64,000 bases of DNA from Plasticicumulans lactativorans. GTDB taxonomy: Bacteria; Pseudomonadota; Gammaproteobacteria; Competibacterales; Competibacteraceae. Numbering within the stretch: position 1 is the first letter of the stretch; each line of letters starts with the position of its first letter. The notes beneath the pieces are model-generated. The model worked only from the letters and a program-made list of their open reading frames with translations, had not been told where the DNA came from and searched no databases. Below, in pieces: positions 1 through 7,618 of this stretch. The stretch is taken from assembly GCF_004341245.1 (NCBI RefSeq), contig NZ_SLWY01000006.1, forward strand, positions 177,479-241,478, read 5' to 3'. The translations under genes were made by a program, and so were the position numbers.

Positions 1-51
1 CAGCGGCGGCAATCCGCCTCAACCGGGATCGTTGCTATAAATCTCCGATAA

Positions 52-1035
52 ATGCGAAAAAAACCGGATGCAGGCCCCATCTCCACCCTCGTACCGCCCC
101 CCGGGCCCGGCAGCCCGTGCGGGCAGACCCCCGAACAGGCCCGGCGGCTGCGGCAGCTGCTGGCCGACGGGGTCGCGCGGCTGAGCGCCGGCACGCTGCC
201 GGTGCGGCTGCCGACCATCGCGGGCGAGTGGGAGATGCGCGGCGACGGGCACTTCCATCTGGTGCCCGAGCTGTTCCTGCAGGTCTCGGGCTGGACGCGC
301 TTCCGCTTCCCGCACGGCACCCTGCACCTCGGCCCCGGCGAGGCGCTGGTGGTGCCGCCGCGCCTGCTGCACGCCGAGAACGTCGGCAGCGGCCCCGACG
401 GCGCGGCCTTCTGCAACGTGGTGGTGTTCGCCGAGGGGGCGTCGATGGGCTGCCATCTCGCCCACGAGGAGGCGCCGGGCACGCCGGGCATCCTGCACCT
501 CGAGGTGCGCCACCACCCGCAGGCGCGCTACGTCCAGGACTGGCTGACCGACGCCGCGCGGCTCGCCCGCAACGCCGGGAGCGGCAGCGATGCCGCGTCG
601 CCGGGCGCGTCCTGGCTCGCCGTGCAGACCCGCGCACTGGTGTCGGCCGCGGTCGCCGGCGTGCTGCAGGCGCTGGACGACGTCGACCCCGACGCCCGCC
701 CCGAGCCGGCGCTGGTGACGCGCGCGCGCGTGCTGGTGCAGAACCAGCTCGGCGACCACCACCTGAGCGTGCGGCGCCTGGCGGAGCAGTCGGGCTGCAC
801 CGCCGATTACCTGTCGCACGTGTTCAGCCGCAGCACCGACGAGCACCTCGCCGCGTACATCAACCGCCAGCGCATGGAGCGCGGGGCACGGCTGCTGCGC
901 GAAACCAGCCTGAGCGGCAAGGAGGTCGCCTGGGCCTGCGGCTTCTCGACGCAGAGCTACTTCATCCGCAACTTCCGGCTGCACTTCGGCATGACGCCGC
1001 GGGCGTGGCGCGCCGGCCGCGACGAAGAGCGCTGA
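52..1035 (+). CDS. AraC-family transcriptional regulator with cupin sensor domain
   Basis: 327-residue regulator. The N-terminal half (about residues 55-150) reads as a cupin-like sensor with a run of beta strands and several histidines. The C-terminal 100 residues carry the two helix-turn-helix motifs of the AraC/XylS family, including a first recognition-helix region near LAEQSGCTADYLSHVF and the conserved C-terminal stretch CGFSTQSYFIRNFRLHFGMT followed by PRAW. By family it should bind promoter DNA after sensing a small ligand; the ligand is not evident. It starts at an ATG with no obvious ribosome site; a TATAAA hexamer lies about 11 bases upstream of the ATG. No catabolic target operon is visible downstream, so its regulon is unknown. 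Confidence 0.9.
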   Translation: MRKKPDAGPISTLVPPPGPGSPCGQTPEQARRLRQLLADGVARLSAGTLPVRLPTIAGEWEMRGDGHFHLVPELFLQVSGWTRFRFPHGTLHLGPGEALVVPPRLLHAENVGSGPDGAAFCNVVVFAEGASMGCHLAHEEAPGTPGILHLEVRHHPQARYVQDWLTDAARLARNAGSGSDAASPGASWLAVQTRALVSAAVAGVLQALDDVDPDARPEPALVTRARVLVQNQLGDHHLSVRRLAEQSGCTADYLSHVFSRSTDEHLAAYINRQRMERGARLLRETSLSGKEVAWACGFSTQSYFIRNFRLHFGMTPRAWRAGRDEER

Positions 1036-1120
1036 CGCCGCCCGCCCCTCTCGCCCGGCGGGTCCGCGCTGCCGTATCGTGACGCCGCCGCGCCTCGCGG
1101 CGCCCCGCGGAGCCTTGCCC

Positions 1121-1675
1121 ATGCCCACCGCCCCCGAGTGTTCGTCGCCACCGTGCCTGGCGCACGAGATCGACCCCGCCTACCAGGGGCTGGCGCCGGC
1201 GCTCGCGCCGCTCGCCGGCACGGTGGCGCCGGAGTGGATCGACTACAACGGCCACATGAACGTCGCCTGCTACGTGATGGCCTTCGACCGGGCCACCGAC
1301 GCGCTGCTCGACGCCGTGGGGATGGACGCGGCCTACCGCGCGGCGAGCGCGTGCTCGGTGTTCGTGCTGGAGATGCACGTCAACTACCTGCAGGAACTGA
1401 CCGTCGGCGCGGCCTACACGATCGCGAGCCGGGTGCTCGGCGCCGACGCCAAGCGCCTGCACCTGTTCCACACCCTCACCCGCTGCGCCGACGGCGTGGC
1501 GGCGGCCACCAACGAACTGATGCTGCTGCACGTCGACCTGGGCGCCCGCCGCGGCCGTCCGTTCCCGGCGGCGATCGCCGACCGGCTCGCGGCGCTGCAG
1601 GCGGCGGACGCCCGGCAGCCGTGCCCGGAACAGGCCGGGCGGCGCATCACGCTGCCGGTGCGGGCGGGCGGCTGA
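1121..1675 (+). CDS. Hotdog-fold thioesterase
   Basis: 184-residue single-domain hotdog thioesterase of the 4-hydroxybenzoyl-CoA thioesterase-like superfamily. The motif EWIDYNGHMNVACYVMAFD near the N-terminus is the hallmark of this family, with the D-x-N-G-H-M segment forming the active-site region, and a beta-sheet core follows. It probably hydrolyses an acyl-CoA; the substrate cannot be told from sequence. The ATG at 1121 is preferred over an in-frame GTG 42 bases earlier because the upstream residues are low-complexity. It sits two bases before the YgjP gene, implying a shared transcript. Confidence 0.85.
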   Translation: MPTAPECSSPPCLAHEIDPAYQGLAPALAPLAGTVAPEWIDYNGHMNVACYVMAFDRATDALLDAVGMDAAYRAASACSVFVLEMHVNYLQELTVGAAYTIASRVLGADAKRLHLFHTLTRCADGVAAATNELMLLHVDLGARRGRPFPAAIADRLAALQAADARQPCPEQAGRRITLPVRAGG

Positions 1676-1677
1676 CG

Positions 1678-2367
1678 ATGACGGCCGCCCCCGCCCCGCT
1701 GCCACCGCTGCAGGTACGCGAGAGCGCGCGCGCCCGGCGCGTCAGCCTGCGCGTCAGCGCCACCGCCGGGCTCGAGATCGTCGTGCCGCGCGGCTTCGCG
1801 CACGCGCACATCCCCGCCATCGTCGCCCGTCACCGCGCCTGGATCGACGCGCAGTGGGCCCGGCTCGTGGCGCTCGACCGCACGCTGCCCGCACGGCTCG
1901 AACTCCCGGCGACCGGCGAGGGCTGGGAGCTGCTGCGCCGCGACGGCCCGCAGCCGCGCCTGCGCCGCCAGGCCGACGCGCTGGTGATCGCCGGGGCGAG
2001 CGATGCCGAGGCGCGCGTGCTGCTGCGCCGCTTCCTGATGGCGCACGCGCGGCTGCGCCTCGGTGAGTGCCTCGACGCCGTCGCCACCGCCACCGGGCTG
2101 CGCTACACGCGCCTGAGCATCCGCGCGCAGCGCGCGCGCTGGGGCAGCTGCAGCGCCCGCGGCGCCATCAGCCTGAACGTCAAGCTGCTGTTCCTGGAGC
2201 CGGCGCTGCTGCGCCACGTGCTGGTGCACGAGCTCTGCCACACCGTGCACCTCGACCACTCGCCGGCGTTCTGGGCGCTGGTGGCCCGCCACGACCCCGA
2301 CTGGTCCACGCGGCGCGCGCAGCTGCGCGCGATCGCGGCGCGGCTGCCGCCGTGGCTCGACGTCTGA
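1678..2367 (+). CDS. YgjP-type zinc metallopeptidase (M48/DUF45)
   Basis: 229-residue protein of the YgjP/WLM (DUF45) family of putative zinc metalloproteases. The family signature RWGSCS lies at residues 154-159 and the metal motif HELCH at 184-188, followed by a third ligand in HLDHSPAFW (His194 likely). The length matches the family. It is probably cytosolic; physiological substrates are unknown. The ATG follows the stop of the thioesterase gene by two bases, so translation is probably coupled. Confidence 0.9.
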   Translation: MTAAPAPLPPLQVRESARARRVSLRVSATAGLEIVVPRGFAHAHIPAIVARHRAWIDAQWARLVALDRTLPARLELPATGEGWELLRRDGPQPRLRRQADALVIAGASDAEARVLLRRFLMAHARLRLGECLDAVATATGLRYTRLSIRAQRARWGSCSARGAISLNVKLLFLEPALLRHVLVHELCHTVHLDHSPAFWALVARHDPDWSTRRAQLRAIAARLPPWLDV

Positions 2368-2374
2368 CGCGCCG

Positions 2375-2797
2375 GTGAACGGTGAACTGTGGGGGCTGTT
2401 CGCCGGCAGCTTCCTGGCGGCGACGCTGCTGCCGGGCGGCTCCGAGCTGCTGTTCGGCGCGCTGGTGCTGGCCGGGCGCGAGTCGCCCTGGCTGCTGCTG
2501 GCGGTGGCAACGCTCGGCAACACGCTGGGCGGGTTCAGCTCGTGGCTGATCGGCTACGGGCTCGCGGTGCGCTACCCGCAGCGCACGCTCGACGGGCACG
2601 GCCACGCCCGCGCGCTCGCCCAGGTGCGCCGCTGGGGCGCGGCGGTGCTGCTGCTGTCGTGGGTGCCGCTGATCGGCGATCCGCTGTGCGTCGCCGCCGG
2701 CTGGCTGCGCCTCGGCTGGCTGGCGAGCCTCGCCTGCATCGCCCTCGGCAAGGGCGGGCGCTACGCGCTGCTGCTCGCCGCGCTCGGCGGCGGCTAA
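2375..2797 (+). CDS. YqaA-family (DedA-like) inner membrane protein
   Basis: 140-residue membrane protein with about four hydrophobic segments and the family-typical sequence LLSWVPLIGDPLCVAAGWLR. YqaA proteins are small relatives of the DedA/VTT transporters; DedA members have been linked to lipid-carrier recycling and membrane homeostasis, but no specific role is known for YqaA. The start is a GTG seven bases after the metallopeptidase stop, giving a three-gene run with it and the thioesterase. Confidence 0.88.
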   Translation: MNGELWGLFAGSFLAATLLPGGSELLFGALVLAGRESPWLLLAVATLGNTLGGFSSWLIGYGLAVRYPQRTLDGHGHARALAQVRRWGAAVLLLSWVPLIGDPLCVAAGWLRLGWLASLACIALGKGGRYALLLAALGGG

Positions 2798-2817
2798 ACG
2801 CCCCCCAGCACGCCGAC

Positions 2818-2925
2818 AAGCTGTTCGATGAGCAGGGCGAACCGGTCAGCGACGGCACGCGAAAGCTCCTGCTGAACTTCATGGCGTCGTTCTCGCGCTG
2901 GATCACACGTAACGCAGCGAGCTGA
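2818..2925 (+). pseudogene. C-terminal remnant of a NADPH-dependent FMN reductase (ChrR-like)
   Basis: An open stretch of 35 residues ending in a stop, beginning KLFDEQGEPVSDGTRKLL, matches the extreme C-terminus of ChrR/YieF-type flavoprotein reductases, which end in a pattern of the kind kFD-x-x-G-x-l-t-D-x-x-t-r-k-x-l-x-x-f. There is no start codon, flavodoxin core or ribosome site upstream; the preceding sequence is the end of the YqaA gene. This looks like the 3-prime stump of a deleted gene. The assignment rests on a short match, so it is moderately sure. Confidence 0.55.
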
Positions 2926-3042
2926 CGGGAGCGGCGCCATGGTCCCGGCGGGACGTCCTGCCCTCACCGCCCGCTCGACGCCGCCGTCAGGTCGCCTGAG
3001 AGGTGTCCGATGAAGCCGTCGGCCATCGCCCGCCTGTCGATC

Positions 3043-3984
3043 CTAGCCGGGCACGTCGGCGTCGTCGTCGGGGCGGGCGACCTCGACGGCGGTGCGCACG
3101 GCGAGCAGCCGCCGTGCCTGGGTGGCGATGCCGTCGAGGCGGGCGGCATCGAAGGCGTCGAGTTCGAACAGTATCGCCACCTCGGCGAGCTGGCCGCGCA
3201 GCGCGTCGAGCACCGCGCCGAGCACCTCGGCGTCGTAGCCGAGCCAGCGGTCGAAGAGCGCCCAGGCGCGTTCGGTGGCGGCCTCGACGTCGGGCTCCAG
3301 GCAGATGTCGGCGATCGGGCCGGAAACGGCGACGCAGCGCACGCCGATCCGTCGCCCCGACGGCCCGTCGCCCGGGTCGTGGCTGAGGCGCACGACGTCG
3401 ATCAGGCTGTCGGGAAAGCCCCACTGCGTCAGCAGCCAGGCGCCGACCTCGGCGTGGTCGCAGCCGAAGGCCCGGCGTTCGGCGGCGCAGCGCTCGGCAT
3501 GGCACTCGGGTTCGCCGACCTCGCGGGCGTAGGCCTCGGGCGCCGCGGCGGCGAGCGCCGGGATGCCGATGTCCTGCAGCAGCGCGGCGATGAAGCTCTC
3601 GTCGACCGCCGACAGCGCGACGCGCTGCGCGGTTTCGCGCGCGGCGATCGCGGCCAGCACCGAACGCCGCCAGTAGCGCGCGTGCCCGGCGCCGCCGGCG
3701 AGCAGGTGGCGGAAGGTGAAGCCGAGGGCGAGGTTGAGCACACCCTTCACCCCCATCAGCATCAGCGCCTGGTTCAGGCTGCGCACGCGCCCGCGCGCGT
3801 TGTACAGCGCCGAGTTGGCGGCGCGCAGCACCCGCGCGGTCAGCGCCGGGTCGAGGGCGACCGCGGCGAGGACGTCGTTCGGTTCGGGGTCGGATTCGCC
3901 GGCCAGGGCGACGATGCGCAGGGCCACGCCCGGCAGGCTCGACAGCTGGGTCGCGCGCAGGCGTGCTTCGAGGGCTTTGTCCAT
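3043..3984 (-). CDS. HDOD domain-containing protein
   Basis: 313-residue protein. The HDOD domain fills most of the first 220 residues, with the characteristic DPALTARVLRAANSALYN segment near residue 45 and the MGVKGVLNLAL helix. HDOD proteins are degenerate HD-type relatives that act in signal transduction or in controlling motility and cyclic-di-GMP responses; they are usually not enzymes. No GGDEF, EAL or receiver domain is attached here. The gene lies downstream of the transglutaminase gene on the same strand with a 91-bp gap, so it may be the last gene of that transcript, though a functional tie is not evident. Confidence 0.88.
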   Translation of the reverse strand: MDKALEARLRATQLSSLPGVALRIVALAGESDPEPNDVLAAVALDPALTARVLRAANSALYNARGRVRSLNQALMLMGVKGVLNLALGFTFRHLLAGGAGHARYWRRSVLAAIAARETAQRVALSAVDESFIAALLQDIGIPALAAAAPEAYAREVGEPECHAERCAAERRAFGCDHAEVGAWLLTQWGFPDSLIDVVRLSHDPGDGPSGRRIGVRCVAVSGPIADICLEPDVEAATERAWALFDRWLGYDAEVLGAVLDALRGQLAEVAILFELDAFDAARLDGIATQARRLLAVRTAVEVARPDDDADVPG

Positions 3985-4075
3985 CGGTCATTCATCCAGG
4001 AGAAACCGGCGCCCGCAAACGGCACCGGCGAGGGCCGCAGCATATCAGCGCGCCGTGCGGGCGGCGCAGCCGCGC

Positions 4076-4954
4076 TCAGCGGGGCTGCGGTGCGACGTCG
4101 ACCGACACGTCGAGCTTGTGGGCACCGCCGCCCATCATCACCCCCTTGAGCGGTGCGACGTCGGCGTAGTCGCGCCCCCAGGCCAGCGTGACGTGGCGCT
4201 CGCCCGGCATGCAGTCGTTGGTCGGGTCGAGGTCCACCCAGCCGAGGCCGGGGATGAACACCGCCAGCCAGGCGTGCGAGGCGTCGGCGCCGATCAGGCG
4301 CTCGGCGCCGGGTGGCGGCAGGGTCTCCAGGTAGCCGCTGACGTAGCGCGCCGCCAGGCCGAGCGAGCGCAGGCAGGCGATGGCGAGGTGGGCGAAGTCC
4401 TGGCAGACGCCGCGGCGCTCCTCCAGCACCTGGGTCAGCGGGGTGGCGATGGTCGAGAAATGCGGGTCGTAGGTGAACTCGGCGAAGATGCGCCGGGTGA
4501 GGTCGAAGGCGGCCTCGAGCAGCGGCCGCCCCGGCGTGAACGACGGCAGCGCGTAGTTGGCGAGTTCGTCGCCGGGGCGGATGAAGGTCGATTCCAGCGT
4601 GAACTGGCGCGCCTCCATCGCGTTCAGTTCGGGCATCTCGCGGATCAGCTGCACCACCTCTTCCCACGGCGGCGAGGGCAGGTCCGGCGTCAGCGGCCGC
4701 GGCGCCACGGTGACCTGCGAGGTCACCGTCACGGTGAGCGTCTGGTGGATGTCCTGGATCGCGAAGTACAGCACGCGGTTGCCGAAGAAGTCGGTGCGTT
4801 CGGCGCTGAGCGCCGGGCGCGGCTCGATCTCGATGCGGCATTCGGGCACGAACTGCCAGGCGGTCTCGCGCGGCATCAGCATCGCTTCGTTGTGGCACAG
4901 CGCCACGCGGCCGCGGTAGCGGTACGCGGTGCGGTGCGTGACCGTGTAGTTCAT
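4076..4954 (-). CDS. Transglutaminase-like protein (small, family of COG1305)
   Basis: 292-residue protein with an N-terminal beta-strand domain (bacterial transglutaminase-like N-terminal region) and a C-terminal transglutaminase/protease core. The catalytic triad is visible: Cys184 in RRGVCQDFAHL, His227 in DASHAWLAVF and an Asp in WVDLDPTN (about residue 243). The family hydrolyses or rearranges amide bonds in peptides. Its ATG overlaps the TGA of the ATP-grasp/alpha-E gene as ATGA, so the two are translationally coupled and the products probably act on the same peptide-like molecule. The natural substrate is unknown. Confidence 0.92.
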   Translation of the reverse strand: MNYTVTHRTAYRYRGRVALCHNEAMLMPRETAWQFVPECRIEIEPRPALSAERTDFFGNRVLYFAIQDIHQTLTVTVTSQVTVAPRPLTPDLPSPPWEEVVQLIREMPELNAMEARQFTLESTFIRPGDELANYALPSFTPGRPLLEAAFDLTRRIFAEFTYDPHFSTIATPLTQVLEERRGVCQDFAHLAIACLRSLGLAARYVSGYLETLPPPGAERLIGADASHAWLAVFIPGLGWVDLDPTNDCMPGERHVTLAWGRDYADVAPLKGVMMGGGAHKLDVSVDVAPQPR

Positions 4955-7482
4955 AGCATCTCGATGAGTTGGCGCGGCGTTTCGGCGTGGCTGAAGTGGC
5001 CGTGCATCACGGCTTCGGACAGTTCGAACAGCGGAGCGTGGAGTTCCGCCAGCAGGTGCGCCAGTTCCTCGCTGGCGCGGCCCTCGCAGGCATCGCGCGC
5101 GGAATCGGCGAGCGCCTCGATGTTGGCGAGCGCGAGCGTGGTCTGCGCCTGCAGGATCAGGCGCTCCTCGGCGCTGCGGTAGCGGCTGCCGGGCGGCTTG
5201 GGCAGGCGCTGGATCTGCCGCGCGAGCCGGCGCAGCTGGTAGCCGACCGAGCGCGGGTTGTCCTCGTCGAGCAGCAGCAGGTCGAGGATCGCCGCCGGGT
5301 GCAGCGCCGAGCGGTAGCGGCGGCGGTAGGCGGTGAGGTTGTCGGTGGTGGCGAGCACCACCTCCCACAGCGCCACGCCGGGGCGGTGCGCCTTGACGAA
5401 GGCGAGTTCGAGCAGCGCGACCGTGTTGAGCACGCGCTCGACGAAGCGGCCGATGTCGAGGAAACGCCAGCCGTAATGGTGCGGCATGGTCTCGTTGCAC
5501 AGGCCGAAGAACGCCGCGAGCAGCGTCAGGTGCTCCTCCAGCGCCTTGCGCCCGGCCATCGTGCTCGGCGGCGACGGCAGCTCGGCGAGGCTCTGGCGCA
5601 GGCGGTTGAGCACGCGCCAGGAGTCGTCGCCCAGGTGGTCGCGCACCGCGCGACCGTTGCGCAGCATGCCGTCGAAGATGTCGCGCAGGCCGTCGGTGTC
5701 GCGCTCGTCGAACTCGGCGAGGAACACCCGGCGCAGCGCCAGGAAGCGCCCGCGCGGACCGCCCTCGACCTCGCCGAGTTCGAGGTCGAGGGCGACCAGC
5801 AGGTCCGGCAGGCAGCCGTTGTCCTCCGCCTCGGGCCCCTGTTCGAGCAGGCGGGTCAGCGCCTCGCGCAGCAGCCGCGCACGCGCGTCGTAGCGCTCGC
5901 CGTAGCGGCCGAGCCAGAACAGGTTGTCGGCGACGCGGCTCGGCAGGTCGTCGCCGTCGCGCGTCACCACCACCGGACCGTGTGCCTGGCGCAGCAGGCT
6001 GACGTGCGGCTGCGGCGCCGGCGCCAGCACCCAGACGTCCTTGGCGATACCGCCGCGGCCGGTGTTGCGGCCGTCCTGGCTGACCCAGGCGAGCGCCCCG
6101 GGCATCGCGCGGTAGCCGTCGTCCTCGGCGACCGTGAAGGCACGCAGCGTGATCGGCTGCGCCACCAGGCGCCCGTGGTCCCACACCGGCGCGGTGGCCG
6201 GGCGGATGCGCTGCTGGGCGACGTACAGCGTCGGGCGCGCGAGGATGCGCGCGGCGAGCGCGGCGCGCCCCTCCTCGCCGAGGCGCGAGCCGTCGATCAG
6301 GCGCGGTTCGAGGCCGAGCTGGTGCACCAGCAGCCCGCCGAGGTTGGCCAGCACGTACTCGCGCTCGAGCGCGTGTCCGCACCACCAGCTCGCCACCGAC
6401 GGCAGGAGCAGCTCCTCGCCGAGCAGGTCGCGGCACAGCGCGGGCAGGAAGGGCATCAGGCCCGGGTTTTCGACCGCAGCGACCCCGAGCGCGTTGGCGA
6501 GCGCGACACCGCCGTTGCGCACCGCGGCGAGCAGCCCGGGCACGCCCAGCACCGAATCGCCGCGCAGTTCGAGCGGATCGCACCAGGCATCGGTGACGCG
6601 GCGCAGGATCACGTCGACCGCCTTCAGCCCGCCGAGCGTCTTCAGCCACACGCGGCCGTCGCGCACCACCAGGTCGCCGCCCTGCACCAGCGACAGCGAC
6701 AGGTAGTTGGCGAGGTAGGCGTGCTCGAAGTACGCCTGACTGCCCGGTCCCGGCGTCAGCAGCACCACGTTGGGCTTGTCGGGCGGGCGCGCCGGCAGCT
6801 TCGCCAGCGTCACGCGCTCGGTTTCGAGGAAGCTCGCGAGCCGCCGCAGCGGCGCGTCGCGGTACAGCGTGGGCATCGAGCGCGCGAGCGTGATGCGGTT
6901 TTCCAGCGCGTAGCCGGCACCCGAGGGCGCCTGCGCGTGGTCGGCCAGCGCGAGCCAGCGGCCGTCGGCGCCGCGCGCCAGCGTCACGCCGTGGAACACC
7001 AGCCAGCGCCGCCCGGCCGGCAGCGACTGCCAGGCCGCGTGAAGGAAGCCCGCGTGCGCGTGCACCAGTTCGGGCGGCAGGATGCCGCGGCGCAGCACCG
7101 TGCGCGGGCCGTAGAGGTCGGCGAGCAGGCGTTCGAACAGGCGCGAGCGCTGGATCAGGCCGGCTTCGATCTCCGCCCACTCGTCGCCGTCGATCGGCAG
7201 CGGGATCGGATCCACGGTCCAGGCGCGCTGGCTGCCGTGGCTGTCCTCGTGCGCGTTGAAGGTGACGCCGTTCTCGCGCAGCAGGCGCTGCGCCTCATCA
7301 TAGCGCTGCGTGAGCTCCTCGGCGCCCATCGCCGCGAGCGCCGGGAGGAGTTCCGACCAGGCCGGCCGCAACTCCCCCCCCGGGGTCAGGAGTTCGTCGT
7401 AACCATCCGTCGGCAAAGGGTAATCGGCGAGCAGCTCACCCACCGGGAATGCTTTCGCCTGTGCCTCTGACATGCCCGTCAA
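4951..7482 (-). CDS. Circularly permuted ATP-grasp fused to alpha-E domain
   Basis: 843-residue fusion. Residues about 60-505 form a circularly permuted type 2 ATP-grasp domain (DUF404/DUF407), and residues about 515-830 form an alpha-helical alpha-E domain (DUF403) beginning VADNLFWLGRYGERYDARAR. ATP-grasp enzymes ligate carboxylates to amines; alpha-E proteins accompany them in predicted peptide-modification operons. Compared with the split paralogue at 11637-13091, nucleotide-binding positions differ: its [10 protein letters not shown] segment reads LADHAQAPSG here, and its [11 protein letters not shown] loop is replaced by HQLGLEPRLIDGS. So the ligase function may be altered. The gene is coupled to the downstream small transglutaminase by a 4-bp overlap. 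Confidence 0.92.
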   Translation of the reverse strand: MTGMSEAQAKAFPVGELLADYPLPTDGYDELLTPGGELRPAWSELLPALAAMGAEELTQRYDEAQRLLRENGVTFNAHEDSHGSQRAWTVDPIPLPIDGDEWAEIEAGLIQRSRLFERLLADLYGPRTVLRRGILPPELVHAHAGFLHAAWQSLPAGRRWLVFHGVTLARGADGRWLALADHAQAPSGAGYALENRITLARSMPTLYRDAPLRRLASFLETERVTLAKLPARPPDKPNVVLLTPGPGSQAYFEHAYLANYLSLSLVQGGDLVVRDGRVWLKTLGGLKAVDVILRRVTDAWCDPLELRGDSVLGVPGLLAAVRNGGVALANALGVAAVENPGLMPFLPALCRDLLGEELLLPSVASWWCGHALEREYVLANLGGLLVHQLGLEPRLIDGSRLGEEGRAALAARILARPTLYVAQQRIRPATAPVWDHGRLVAQPITLRAFTVAEDDGYRAMPGALAWVSQDGRNTGRGGIAKDVWVLAPAPQPHVSLLRQAHGPVVVTRDGDDLPSRVADNLFWLGRYGERYDARARLLREALTRLLEQGPEAEDNGCLPDLLVALDLELGEVEGGPRGRFLALRRVFLAEFDERDTDGLRDIFDGMLRNGRAVRDHLGDDSWRVLNRLRQSLAELPSPPSTMAGRKALEEHLTLLAAFFGLCNETMPHHYGWRFLDIGRFVERVLNTVALLELAFVKAHRPGVALWEVVLATTDNLTAYRRRYRSALHPAAILDLLLLDEDNPRSVGYQLRRLARQIQRLPKPPGSRYRSAEERLILQAQTTLALANIEALADSARDACEGRASEELAHLLAELHAPLFELSEAVMHGHFSHAETPRQLIEML

Positions 7483-7592
7483 TCTCTCAACCGCATCGGT
7501 TCGGTACCGCCGATGGTAGGCCAGACGGCACCGGCGCGGCCAGCGGACGCCTCCAAGGGAGTATCGCGACCGCTCCGCCGTGGTGCGCGCAC

Positions 7593-7616
7593 GCCGGCCG
7601 CATCACGGCGGCCGGC
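7593..7616 (-). other. Intercistronic stem-loop after the DUF2126 gene
   Basis: A perfect 9-bp inverted repeat, GCCGGCCGC and GCGGCCGGC with a 6-base loop, starts 2 bases downstream of the DUF2126 stop codon on the minus strand. There is no following T-run, so it may stabilise the upstream message or partially attenuate transcription into the ATP-grasp gene rather than terminate it. Confidence 0.35.
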
Positions 7617-7618
7617 CC

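Noticed and set aside
4969..7470. 833-residue plus-strand open frame opposite the fused ATP-grasp gene
   Set aside because: Low-complexity translation, no recognisable domain, opposite strand of a convincing gene.
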